Shown: positions 26,293-34,447 of the stretch, one piece after another | Position numbering within the stretch: position 1 is the first letter of the stretch | Layout of the letters: each line of letters begins with the position of its first letter | DNA from: Jeotgalibaca arthritidis | GTDB taxonomy: Bacteria; Bacillota; Bacilli; Lactobacillales; Aerococcaceae | Direction: 5' to 3' | Length of the DNA: 64,000 nucleotides | Assembly: GCF_011100465.1 (NCBI RefSeq) | Contig: NZ_CP049740.1 | Span: forward strand, 248,001-312,000 | Position numbers and translations under genes: made by a program | The notes under the pieces: model-generated | What the model was told of the DNA's origin: nothing | What the model saw: the letters and a program-made list of their open reading frames with translations, nothing else | The model's database searches: none

Positions 26293-27787
26293 CCCTCTTT
26301 TCAACTCCTTTTGTTTTTGATTTTATAGCAAACACCAAGCCCAAAGCTTCTAAAGTGATAATTGGTGTCATGGCAACCATCGCAATCATTCCAAAGCCAT
26401 CAACCATTAGATCCGCCCCCTCAAAAGCATGTGCTGCCCCTTGTATAAATGCCAAAATAAAAGTTGCAGTTATAGGACCAGTAGCCACCCCACCAGCATC
26501 AAATGCAATTCCTACAAAGAGCTTTGGTATGAAAAACATCATTGACAGACATATGATGTACCCAGGTAGCAAGTAATGCCATAACTGTATCCCAGGCACT
26601 AATACACGTATAACCGATAAAGCCACGGCAAAACCAACTCCAATTGCCAGCGGAATTAGAACTGCTTTTCTCTTTACATAACCGCTTGTTACATCTTCAA
26701 TCTGTTGAGTTAAAACATAAACAGCCGGTTCTGCTAAAATTGTTACAACCCCAAGAACAAAACCAATGATTATGATATAAGCTTTATTATCCAACAAAGC
26801 CAAATTATTACCAATGCTCGTTCCTACATCCATAAAACCTGCATTTACACCTATTAGGAATACAAGCAAACCTGTAAATGCAAATGCAAATCCCGTAAGT
26901 AGTTTTCGAAGTTCTTTTTTCTTTAGTTTAAAAGATATTTTCTGCAAAACTAATAATATTACTAGCAATGGTAAGATTGCCATAAAACTTTCTATTAAGT
27001 AATCAGGAATTATATCTATAAATGGTCTGATGATTGAATTTGAATCAGAAATTCCTGAATCAAGTGCAGCAGAGAACTCATTTGTTTTTGAAAATATGTC
27101 TAAGAGCAATACGGACATTATTGCACCAGTTGACGCGATGGCAACCAATCCGAAACTATCTTTTTCTGATGCCTTGCTATCCTTTTTTAGCTTTGATATA
27201 CCCACTGATAAGGATAAAATAAATGGTACTGCTAGTATTCCTGTTGTTGATCCCGAAGCATCAAAAGATATCGCCAAGAATTCACGTGAAGCAAAAACTG
27301 CGAATCCAAAAATAATTAAATATAAAGCAAACAGCACTTTATATAAAGGAACATTGTAGAATATTCTTAAAAAACCTAATGCTAGCATTATTGCTAACCC
27401 TATTGACACAATAATAAGTATACTAATTCCTGATATTTGACCTGATGTCACTAGATTGACTTGATTTGCAAGAACCATTAAACCAGGCTCCGCAATTGAT
27501 ATAAAAAACCCAAGTATTAATCCTGCGATCAAAACAATCCATAGCTTGTTTGATTTAGCAAGTGATGTTCCTGTAAACCCTCCAAGAGGAGTAATACCAA
27601 TGTCTACTCCTATCAAAAAAATGGTCAGACCCAATACCACAAAAAAAGAACCAATAAGAAATCGAATAATTAATATTGTGTCTATCGGAGAAACAGTAAA
27701 ATTTAACACTAAAACCAATAATGTAATTGGAAGAACAGAAAATAGCACTTCTTTAAATTTTGAAACAATCACATTCAATGCAGTCAT
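26285..27787 (-). CDS. DUF1538 family polytopic membrane protein
   Basis: 500 residues with about 12-14 hydrophobic segments. It is a duplicated protein: both halves contain a glycine-rich signature (IGVDIGITPLGGFTGTS and IGVNAGFMDVGTSIG), an AEP-containing segment (SIAEPGLMVLANQV and ILAEPAVYVLTQQI) and a late FDA block (SFDASGSTTG and AFDAGGVATG). This internal symmetry is typical of secondary transporters with inverted or tandem repeats. The substrate is unknown. It forms an overlapping operon with a P-II-like gene, so regulated transport of an ion or nutrient is plausible but inferred. Confidence 0.8.
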   Translation of the reverse strand: MTALNVIVSKFKEVLFSVLPITLLVLVLNFTVSPIDTILIIRFLIGSFFVVLGLTIFLIGVDIGITPLGGFTGTSLAKSNKLWIVLIAGLILGFFISIAEPGLMVLANQVNLVTSGQISGISILIIVSIGLAIMLALGFLRIFYNVPLYKVLFALYLIIFGFAVFASREFLAISFDASGSTTGILAVPFILSLSVGISKLKKDSKASEKDSFGLVAIASTGAIMSVLLLDIFSKTNEFSAALDSGISDSNSIIRPFIDIIPDYLIESFMAILPLLVILLVLQKISFKLKKKELRKLLTGFAFAFTGLLVFLIGVNAGFMDVGTSIGNNLALLDNKAYIIIIGFVLGVVTILAEPAVYVLTQQIEDVTSGYVKRKAVLIPLAIGVGFAVALSVIRVLVPGIQLWHYLLPGYIICLSMMFFIPKLFVGIAFDAGGVATGPITATFILAFIQGAAHAFEGADLMVDGFGMIAMVAMTPIITLEALGLVFAIKSKTKGVEKRDD

Positions 27788-28060
27788 CCTTTCTTTATGC
27801 TAATTATGCTTCTATGATGTAAGCATCGCCTCACTTATAAATTTCAATTGTATTTTGTCTCATAATTATTTATGTAAATTTCAAGTTTAAGTTAGCCACT
27901 TGATATTAATTAATTCCTTGTGAAATTGTTAGTCGTTTCGCCTAGATAGTGAGGGCTTGATAATGAGCTGAGACATGATAGTCTTTTGACAAGCTGGCCT
28001 AGTCCAGCTTTCCAGCATTCAAGTCATGTCGAAGGAGGCTCGTTGTCAAGCCCTCACGGG
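27788..28060. other. Spacer with IS30-type inverted ends
   Basis: No gene. GTGAGGGCTTGATAATGAGC at 27949-27968 is nearly the inverse of 28038-28057, which abuts the IS30 fragment. The two facing ends enclose only about 70 bases, probably a relic of imprecise IS30 events. Confidence 0.5.
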
Positions 28061-28324
28061 TTAAGCCGCTTGCCGTTCTGACCTTAGCGCATGAACAAAA
28101 CAGTCGTGTGGTGTTCTGTAGCCTAGTATTTTTCTTGGATAATCGTTCATCCATTGTTGTATACGTAAGCACTGAACGTCCGCGATTTGGCTGATGGGCT
28201 TCCCTTTAGGAATGAACCGTCGAATAAATTTGTGTTGATTCTCACTCGTGCCTCGTTCAAATGAGGCATAGGGGTGACTGAAATAGACATCCAGCGAGTC
28301 CTTCAGAGCGTCATGTGAATTCAT
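28061..28324 (-). pseudogene. C-terminal fragment of a second IS30-family transposase
   Basis: 87 codons matching the end of IS30 transposases: FSHPYASFERGTSENQHKFI with the catalytic Glu, then IRRFIPKGKPISQI and WMNDYPRKILGYRTP. The first three quarters of the gene is missing. It differs clearly from the IS30 copy at 20.0-21.3 kb, so it is a separate element. Confidence 0.85.
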
Positions 28325-28448
28325 CCTGTCTATTGAGAGTTAGTGGTAACTTCAATATAACATGAAATTCACATGGCGTTTTTTATGTTAGCTTAAGTGG
28401 CTAACTTTATTATAAAATCCAGTAACTATAACATAACTTAATTGACGT

Positions 28449-29378
28449 TTAATTACTCTCTATCTGCTGTTGCAACCAGTCATCTATGTAAGAAAACACT
28501 TCCTCGTTATTTAGTTCATTTACCAATTCATGCCGGGCATCTTTAAATAACTTAAGTTTTACATTTTCCAAATCTAATTGAACATATTGCTCATATAATG
28601 CTTGAACTGCTTCGCCATACTTACCAACAGGGTCCATATCACCAGAAATAATTAAGAGGGGTAAATCTTTTTCAATTTTTTCTAGTCGTTTTGTTTGATA
28701 TAGCAATTTAAAAGCGTGGAAGAGTTCATAGTAAAAATTTATCGGAGAAACGAAACCAGACAATTCATCTTTCTTATATTGATCCACAATTCTAGCATCT
28801 CTTGTTAACCAACTAGATGTCGGTGTCTGATTTTGAAACTTCTTATTGAATGACCCAAAAGATAATTTATCAATCAATTTAGCTTCTTTTTTATTATCGA
28901 ATACAATATTTTGGAAGGTAGCCAATATTCTTCCCATTTTTACGTCCAGTCCATTTTGTTTGGCTGAACCAGAAAGAATGATCCCATCTATTTTTTCAGA
29001 ATTTTGAATGATATACTCCTGCCCGATAAATGAACCAAAACTATGAGCAAAAATAAATAAAGGTAGCTTTGGATATTTCTTTTTTATCAACTCAGAAATT
29101 AGTTGTTCATCTTTAACAATTTTTTGAAAACCATTCTCACCAATATACCCAAAAACTTCTTCTTCTGTTAAAGAATGACCATGACCGCGATGATCATCCG
29201 CATAAACAATATAACCTTTCTTATTCAAAAAACATGCAAAAGTTTCATATCGTGCAGAATGTTCGGCCATTCCATGAATAATTTGAACGATTCCTTTTGG
29301 TTTTTCTACTTGATCCCATATACGTAAAAATATCTTTTGGCCATCATGGGAAGAAGTATATATAGTTGTATGTTCCAT
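28449..29378 (-). CDS. Alpha/beta hydrolase, monoacylglycerol lipase-like
   Basis: 309 residues of the Hydrolase_4/serine aminopeptidase S33 type. It has IIHGMAEHSARYETFACFL and DHRGHGHS near the start, nucleophile Ser in FAHSFGS, acid Asp in ISGDMDPVGKYG and His in DARHELVNE. The first Gly of the usual G-x-S-x-G is Ala here, which is tolerated in the family. It probably hydrolyses monoglycerides or lysophospholipids. ATG 29378 follows AGGAG; the open frame continues upstream into a methylase remnant, which is accidental. Confidence 0.85.
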   Translation of the reverse strand: MEHTTIYTSSHDGQKIFLRIWDQVEKPKGIVQIIHGMAEHSARYETFACFLNKKGYIVYADDHRGHGHSLTEEEVFGYIGENGFQKIVKDEQLISELIKKKYPKLPLFIFAHSFGSFIGQEYIIQNSEKIDGIILSGSAKQNGLDVKMGRILATFQNIVFDNKKEAKLIDKLSFGSFNKKFQNQTPTSSWLTRDARIVDQYKKDELSGFVSPINFYYELFHAFKLLYQTKRLEKIEKDLPLLIISGDMDPVGKYGEAVQALYEQYVQLDLENVKLKLFKDARHELVNELNNEEVFSYIDDWLQQQIESN

Positions 29379-29429
29379 TTTCCTGCTCCTATCAAATTTA
29401 ATTTTATTTAGTATAATACAAAACAAATT

Positions 29430-29830
29430 ATTAATTATTGTCAAGTGGCGGTTTATATAATCTTTTTCAATCTCATCATTTTGTTTCTTCACAATCCAGG
29501 TAGGTGTGAACACCTCTGCTTTTGATTTGGTTCGTTCTTTTTGCATCTCCTTAGATTTGAGAGCACGCGGTTTAATGATATTTCCCATTCGCCCTGTAAC
29601 TAATTCAGGTAACATCTGAGCAGTTGCCGCATAAGCTTTCGAGCCGAACTTCACATAATTTTCGTTTGCCCATATAATATTTTTTTCTTCTTCGAAGTTG
29701 ATGTCGTTCGATCAATTAACAAAATATCCAATATGCCAGGCATTTGTTCACGTATTGTATTTTCAAGAATATCGGTCGAGCTAATCGAAACGATATTTCT
29801 ATTTTTATTTTCTTCAATTGAATTAATCAT
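29430..29830 (-). pseudogene. N-terminal remnant of a restriction-modification methylase, frameshifted
   Basis: Two frames join into one protein start: SSTDILENTIREQMPGILD in the first and AATAQMLPELVTGRMGNIIK and KAEVFTPTWIVKKQND in the second. The second block is the start of a known family of restriction-associated DNA methylases (M subunit). A run of seven A at about 29680-29690 carries the frameshift. After about 130 residues the gene runs into the hydrolase leader. ATG 29830 has AGGAG upstream. Confidence 0.65.
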
Positions 29831-29897
29831 AGTATCTCCTACAAACAAATAATTGCCTCCTCTCGCCATGGTTTAATCATCTCAACTACAGTCTTAA

Positions 29898-30044
29898 TTA
29901 TGATAGTAGATGTCCAAAATTCTCCACCAGCTTTTCCTTCAAAGCTGGCAAACTATTCGCTTCTTTAGGAACCCAGATGATATTCTCTGCTTCGTATTCA
30001 TCTCGGTCTTCTTCAAATCCTATGTTTCCTGTTTTCTCGGTCAT
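29898..30044 (-). pseudogene. hsdM-like remnant with internal deletion
   Basis: A 48-codon frame starts MTEKTGNIGFE, the usual beginning of type I methylase HsdM. It jumps to EEDRDEYEAENIIWVPKEA, which in HsdM lies about 60-90 residues further on, then ends in unrelated sequence. The intervening N-terminal helical part and the whole catalytic domain are gone. It lies just downstream of the HTH regulator. Confidence 0.6.
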
Positions 30045-30061
30045 CTTTTTCCTTCAAATGT

Positions 30062-30655
30062 TTAATAGTTATGATCTTCAAAGACTTCAAATATTTCACC
30101 TTCAAAGCCTTCTTGTTCTGGTTCGCTACTTAACCAATCAGGTAAGACTTCGTAATAGTGAGCCAATGCTTCAACCGTTTTGTGTAGAACAGGTTCATGC
30201 TGTACTTTTTCAAGTAGTTCTACGATGAGACTATAGGTCTCCAAGTATGGATTATTATCTACTATATCCATTGCAGCCTTAAACCTTGATATGAGTTTTG
30301 CTTTTTCAATATCTCGTTCGATGGCATTCATTTCTTCTTTATCGTAAATGGGAACTTCAACAAGATCATTAATCTCTCCCAAAGAATACTGCTGTTCATG
30401 CTTTTTGATTACAGGCTTCAGATCTCTTTTCAGCTTTTCCTTCTGGATTTCTAACTGATCAATTTCACTAAGCTCACGTCCAAAGTAAGACTGATCAATA
30501 CCAAAGAGTTCTTCTAATACCGGTAGATATTTCTTTGGAATGTTCTGTCGCCCTTTCACCCACATGTTAATATTTTGTTTTTTTATGCCAAGTTTTTCTG
30601 CAAGTTCTATATGTTGAAGGTTATAGAGATTTAAAACATATTCTAATCCTATCAA
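30062..30655 (-). CDS. HTH transcriptional regulator, probably autoregulated
   Basis: 197 residues. A helix-turn-helix lies at residues 5-55 (LQHIELAEKLGIKKQNINMWVKGRQNI), followed by a Lys/Glu-rich linker and a helical C-terminal domain ending acidic (GFEGEIFEVFEDHNY). The start is TTG 30655 because a perfect AGGAGGTG lies seven bases upstream; the longer frame has no such site. Its promoter is covered by a perfect 12-bp palindrome, so it most likely represses itself. The other target is not evident. Confidence 0.8.
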   Translation of the reverse strand: MIGLEYVLNLYNLQHIELAEKLGIKKQNINMWVKGRQNIPKKYLPVLEELFGIDQSYFGRELSEIDQLEIQKEKLKRDLKPVIKKHEQQYSLGEINDLVEVPIYDKEEMNAIERDIEKAKLISRFKAAMDIVDNNPYLETYSLIVELLEKVQHEPVLHKTVEALAHYYEVLPDWLSSEPEQEGFEGEIFEVFEDHNY

Positions 30656-30698
30656 GTTCTCACCTCCTGGTGCAGAGCTATAATTCCACCTAATATCT

Positions 30699-30727
30699 AT
30701 TGTACTTCGTTTTATTGACTCGGTCAA
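30699..30727 (-). promoter_or_regulatory. Promoter of the HTH regulator
   Basis: On the minus strand TTGACC (30722-30727), exactly 17 bases, then TACAAT (30699-30704). The start codon lies about 45 bases downstream of the -10 box. Confidence 0.75.
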
Positions 30728-30734
30728 TAAAACG
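30708..30734. promoter_or_regulatory. Perfect 12-bp operator palindrome over the promoter
   Basis: CGTTTTATTGAC (30708-30719), a 3-base spacer, then its exact complement at 30723-30734. It overlaps the -35 box and most of the spacer of the regulator promoter, the ideal place for a repressor dimer. Confidence 0.8.
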
Positions 30735-31175
30735 TGTAAATGTTTTCTGACTTTTTGACAGCAATTCTATCAACTCACCATTGTTTTGCCAATCATCTTA
30801 TCAACTCACCACATCAACAATTATTTCGGCTGATTTTTTTTTTATTTCATCATTCTTGGATAACTTCCCTCAAAGCAAAAATCCGTGATTATCCTTCCGG
30901 CTTGGAGCCAGATCTCAAATCACGGAAAGTCCTTATTTACACATGTTTCTACTCTATCACTTGTCTACCCTTGACATCAATACTACCGTCTCCACATGCC
31001 TTGAGGTGACAATAAATATGCCATGAAGACCCAGTGGCTCCTTGATGTCAGCTTATTTCCCATAAATCTCCACTTGAAAGCATAAATATTGGTATTAGCA
31101 CGAAAAACAAAGTATGAAAAATCTGTCCAACAAGGCATTTTATTTTCGGAATACTTTTTTAATACATCACACTGC
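30735..31175. other. Spacer with repeat copy B
   Basis: No gene seen. It holds an 8-bp hairpin (CCGTGATT 30884-30891 with AATCACGG 30918-30925) and dispersed-repeat copy B at 30968-31010. Confidence 0.5.
30968..31010. repeat. Dispersed repeat, copy B
   Basis: The stretch CCCTTGACATCAATACTACC through CCACATGCCTTGAGGTGA matches the start of copy A at 25336-25378 with only a few differences. It stops there and does not continue into the longer part shared by A and C. Confidence 0.75.
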
Positions 31176-31406
31176 TTATGCAAGTGTAAAATATCCCATA
31201 CAAAGAGCTATAGTTGACAGGATATAAAGAGAAGCCTGTAACCATTCTTTATCTTTTATATTTATAATCACATTCAGGCTTCCAACAACTATAACAGCAG
31301 TAACAACAATTAACCATGTGAACATTCCTCTAAGAAAGATAAACTCTAAAGCTGTTAGAGTTCCCACAACTAAAAATGCAATTTGAAAATATTTAGCTAC
31401 CCTCAT
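31176..31406 (-). CDS. Small membrane protein of unknown function
   Basis: 76 residues with three hydrophobic segments (about 7-24, 29-47 and 57-74) and a short charged loop (NIKDKEWLQ). ATG 31406 follows GGGAGATC. I do not recognise the family. It is isolated between repeat copies B and C. Confidence 0.6.
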   Translation of the reverse strand: MRVAKYFQIAFLVVGTLTALEFIFLRGMFTWLIVVTAVIVVGSLNVIINIKDKEWLQASLYILSTIALCMGYFTLA

Positions 31407-31579
31407 AATGATCTCCCTTTCTAAACAAATATTAATTTACTCTAGACTTTAAGTCTCCTCGATACTATTTCAAAAGTATTTTTTTCATAGATATAATAAT
31501 GATTTTATCACTATTAAACTAAGTCTTCAACAGCCAAGTTGTAACTATTGCTAAATAGTTTTCTGATGTTTTCATCAAT

Positions 31580-31780
31580 CTAAACATATATTAATCTCAT
31601 TCGAACACATCTATTTATAATTTTAATTAGATTTTGATTATTTTTTACTTTTTTAAAATACAGTGGCGTGGGCGACTCATTGTAATTAGCAATATCAACC
31701 TTATATTCAGCAACTGTATAATTAGATACTAGCCCATTTCCATCATAATGTTTCTAGATATCCTTCTTCTATAAACATTA
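31580..31780 (-). pseudogene. Frameshifted remnant of an unknown protein
   Basis: The minus strand holds a coherent stretch (YDGNGLVSNYTVAEYKVDIA, then SPTPLYFKKVKNNQNLIKII) ending at a stop at 31580. A second frame just upstream supplies IEEGYLE, so a frameshift probably separates them. No start is visible and I do not recognise the family. Confidence 0.35.
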
Positions 31781-31813
31781 TGGCATAATTTTTCCAGCTT
31801 CACAACTGCTTCA

Positions 31814-31927
31814 ACATGTTTTGAGATGAGGGGATAGCTGTCAATTTCATTCTCATTAGCTCATTTTTTATCAATGCTCGTACTGGGAAACATATCTAAG
31901 ATTGTCAGTCGTATGTAGGAAAATATC
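31814..31927. repeat. Dispersed repeat, copy C
   Basis: Matches copy A (25363-25486) along its whole length: CATGTTTTGAGATGAG, ATAGCTGTCAA, ATGCTCGT against AGGCTCGT, and GGGAAACATATCTAAGATTG against TGGAAACATATCCAAGATTG. The flanks differ. Confidence 0.8.
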
Positions 31928-32027
31928 AAAAGAGGTTAGCCACTATAGAAAATAGTATGGAATACCCTCCTCTAATAATTGAGATTTCTTATCTTATCAG
32001 AATCATAACCAACTTTCTTAAACACAC

Positions 32028-32429
32028 TTAATACCAGCGGCTCTTCATATCCTCATCGTAAGCAGCTAATATTCGCTTATACTCTACAGGATCATCGTTC
32101 TCACAATCCAATTTTATTGTTCGATCTACAATAGGCTCTAAGGAATCAGGATTATACCAAGGTTCCTTAATGGATAAATAAATAATCTTCTTAGTTTTTT
32201 GTCGTCCCGCCATTTCTTTCAGCATCTGAATTTCTTTTTCATTTTTAGTTACACTTTGTATCGGCCATACAATCATAAAATCGAAAGCATAATCATCATA
32301 TTTATCACTATTACTTTTAGTGGTTAAATTATTAAAGAATATTTTTAGATTTGACAATTTCATTCCCTGCCCATATTTTTGGGGCACTTTGACTTTATAG
32401 AGTTCTGCCCATCGGAAAAAGTCCTCCAT
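32028..32429 (-). CDS. Unknown protein, possibly 5'-truncated
   Basis: 133 residues, no membrane segment, alternating strands and helices (FDFMIVWPIQS, then KKIIYLSIKEPWYNPDSLEP). It resembles no family I know. ATG 32429 has no clear ribosome-binding site, so the true start may differ or the gene may have lost its beginning. Confidence 0.5.
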   Translation of the reverse strand: MEDFFRWAELYKVKVPQKYGQGMKLSNLKIFFNNLTTKSNSDKYDDYAFDFMIVWPIQSVTKNEKEIQMLKEMAGRQKTKKIIYLSIKEPWYNPDSLEPIVDRTIKLDCENDDPVEYKRILAAYDEDMKSRWY

Positions 32430-32504
32430 ACCATTTTTTGATGTATGAATAGCACTTAGGTTAAGACTTAAGTGTTTTTATTTTGAAAAAATATAATTTA
32501 GAAA

Positions 32505-32530
32505 TAAAAAAAACCACCGAGTGGTGGCTT
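32505..32530 (-). terminator. Terminator after the 32543-33106 gene
   Basis: CCACC/GGTGG arms (32514-32518 and 32523-32527) with a 4-base loop, followed on the minus strand by a long T-run. Confidence 0.75.
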
Positions 32531-32542
32531 TTAGCTTTCAAT

Positions 32543-33106
32543 TTAATTATCTTCTTCTACCATTTCTAAACATTCATCTAAATCAAATTCTTCTGTGAAT
32601 TCTGGATCCATATGGGTTAAGAAGTGCCAATCTTCTGAATCTTTTTTTCTAAATAGGATTGCTTCTCCGTCTTCTGATCCGAAGTAGGCTCTTTCTACTT
32701 GGTAGCCTTCCTTTTCTAGATTTTTCTTTACTTCTAAATAATTATTTTCTCTCGCTTCGATATGTTCTCTTAAATCTGAATTCGCTACTGTGTAGGCATC
32801 CACTCTAGTTGCACCTTCTACGATTCCTGTTCCTTTTTTAGATAAGTTTGGAATTTCTTTCCAATATACTTCTACATCGCCATCTTCTGTAAACATAAAC
32901 TTAGTTAGTGGTACTATGTTGCCGTTTATTTCTAGTTCCATGTAGTCTGAGATGGAATCTAGCTTTATAGTTTCGTATTCAAATCCGTCTATCTCTTCAA
33001 ATTTGTATCCTTTAAGTTGAGATACAAATTTTCTTCCTTCTTCTATGGTGTCAAATAGTCCTAGCTCTGTGCTCATTCTATCTTGGCATAATTCTAATAT
33101 AAACAT
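32543..33106 (-). CDS. Unknown acidic soluble protein
   Basis: 187 residues starting MFILELCQDRMSTELGLFDT, strongly acidic at the end (EFDLDECLEMVEEDN), with no membrane segment or known motif. ATG 33106 follows AAGGAG; an upstream in-frame start lacks such a site. The gene has its own terminator and looks intact. Proteins of this size and charge in accessory regions are often immunity or antitoxin-like, but nothing here proves it. Confidence 0.65.
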   Translation of the reverse strand: MFILELCQDRMSTELGLFDTIEEGRKFVSQLKGYKFEEIDGFEYETIKLDSISDYMELEINGNIVPLTKFMFTEDGDVEVYWKEIPNLSKKGTGIVEGATRVDAYTVANSDLREHIEARENNYLEVKKNLEKEGYQVERAYFGSEDGEAILFRKKDSEDWHFLTHMDPEFTEEFDLDECLEMVEEDN

Positions 33107-33361
33107 TTTTTTCTCCTTGTATAATGAACACATAGTAAATTAGTGTTCTATTTGTTCTTTTTATCTTTTTACTATATGATAAGCATAGGCCTGTGGATTG
33201 GTTATTTCTCCTATAGTATGACTATTTTATTAAGGTTCCAACCACAATTCTATGTTTATTTGTTTATGAGTTAGATAACGCTTGATGTTTTATCTCGTGC
33301 AAGGATACGATACATAGTTTTTTGTGAATGACCACAGTCATTTTTTCAAAGGTGTGTTTTT

Positions 33362-33613
33362 ATGTTTCTTGTAGGTATCGATGTTGCTAAAGACAAACAT
33401 GATTGTTTTATTTGTGATTCTGAAGGCAATGTTCTTAAAGATGTTTTTACTTTTTCTAATGACAGGCATGGTTTTCATTTGCTACTATCGTTTTTGCCTT
33501 CGTCTTCTGAAAATGTAAAAGTGGGGCTTGAAGCTACTGGACATTACCGCTTGAATTTAATCAACTTTTTGATTGATAATGGCTACTCCCCAGTAGTTTT
33601 CAATCCTTTACAA
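33362..33613 (+). pseudogene. IS110-family transposase, N-terminal fragment
   Basis: About 84 residues with the first catalytic Asp in VGIDVAKDKHD and Glu in KVGLEATGHY, ending at VVFNPLQ where the family continues. The sequence then changes to the end of an opposite-strand gene. It differs from the IS110 fragment at 24.5 kb, so two distinct IS110 elements have left remnants here. Confidence 0.85.
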
Positions 33614-33736
33614 ATTATTATCAAAGATATTTCCGAGGACCACACCAATCCCTGCACCCAAAGAAAGTCCAAGTCCAACACCTAAAGCAATTGCATTCCC
33701 TTGTTTGTCTTCATTTTTCTTTTTATCATCATTCAT
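33608..33736 (-). CDS. Small glycine-zipper membrane protein, possibly truncated
   Basis: 42 residues: a charged start MNDDKKKNEDKQGN and a glycine-rich hydrophobic helix (ALGVGLGLSLGAGIGVVLGN). AGGAG precedes ATG 33736. Related proteins are longer, and the frame ends exactly where the IS110 fragment begins, so the C-terminus may be lost. Confidence 0.55.
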   Translation of the reverse strand: MNDDKKKNEDKQGNAIALGVGLGLSLGAGIGVVLGNIFDNNL

Positions 33737-33960
33737 TTCGATTCTCCTATTGCACCTAAAAATTCGGTCGGAACCATTTACAAACTTCAATTCATACACA
33801 AAGTTGTCCTTGCACATGCTCTTTTCCAGTGGTGCATTTCCATGAAGAGCATGAAATGTATTGATTTCACTAGCACTCAATCGCGAGCGGGGCAGGAGAA
33901 CCGTCCCCTGTCCCGGTAGTTCGTAGTTATTCCTTTCTCCCTAAAAGCACCACAAGTTCC

Positions 33961-33992
33961 GCATGTTTTGAGATGAAGTCATAGCTGTCAAA
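33961..33992. repeat. Dispersed repeat, copy D (core only)
   Basis: GCATGTTTTGAGATGAAGTC and ATAGCTGTCAAA correspond to the start of the A/C shared segment; the similarity stops there. Confidence 0.6.
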
Positions 33993-34029
33993 GGGCAATT
34001 TCCATTTTACTTTTTTACTAAATTCCCTT

Positions 34030-34105
34030 TGAGGGAAGATATCCACTGTGGGTTTTCGTATGAGGGAAGATATCCACTGTGGGTTTTCGTATGAGGGAAG
34101 ATATC
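34030..34105. repeat. 31-bp tandem repeat, two full units and a partial third
   Basis: A unit beginning TGAGGGAAGATATCCACTGT occurs identically at 34030-34060 and 34061-34091, with the first 14 bases again at 34092-34105. The partial unit forms a GAGGGAA/TTCCCTC hairpin with 34111-34117, at the 3' end of the zinc-ribbon gene, where it may act as a terminator. Confidence 0.85.
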
Positions 34106-34116
34106 ATTGTTCCCTC

Positions 34117-34341
34117 TTAGCTATCAGACAGTTCCTCCAGAATATTAATTGCTTTGTACACCTTCCCACAACTTGTACATTTCCAATTGCTATTGCTTTT
34201 CTTCGCTTTTTTATGCATGTAATCCAACATGCCTCCACATAGTGGACATGGCTGTGGTTCTTCTGCCCAGAGACTTTTTAGGAATCGAACTGCCTCATCT
34301 CTAGTTTCTAAGTGAAGTTCTTTCAACATATCATTTTTCAT
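34117..34341 (-). CDS. Small zinc-ribbon protein
   Basis: 74 residues. Two Cys pairs (CPLC at about 32-35 and CTSC about 25 residues later) form a treble-clef or zinc-ribbon module; the N-terminal 28 residues are helical. AAGGATGAG precedes ATG 34341. Likely DNA-, RNA- or protein-binding; no specific family recognised. Confidence 0.6.
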   Translation of the reverse strand: MKNDMLKELHLETRDEAVRFLKSLWAEEPQPCPLCGGMLDYMHKKAKKSNSNWKCTSCGKVYKAINILEELSDS

Positions 34342-34447
34342 ATTCTCATCCTTATAATTTTCTATTTTACATACTCAAAGCAGCTCATAACTAGTGTTAG
34401 TATAATGTTTTTCAAAACTTCTTCCTTATTACTTTAACCAATCAAAT

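Noticed and set aside
28449-29654. A fused methylase-hydrolase protein of 401 residues
   Set aside because: A good ribosome-binding site and ATG at 29378 start a complete hydrolase; the upstream 92 codons are a restriction-modification remnant that happens to be in frame.
33608-33880. 90-residue version of the glycine-zipper protein
   Set aside because: AGGAG precedes the internal ATG at 33736; the upstream 48 codons lack a start signal and look non-coding.
34030-34105. CRISPR-like repeats
   Set aside because: The 31-bp units are directly adjacent with no spacers, so this is a simple tandem repeat.
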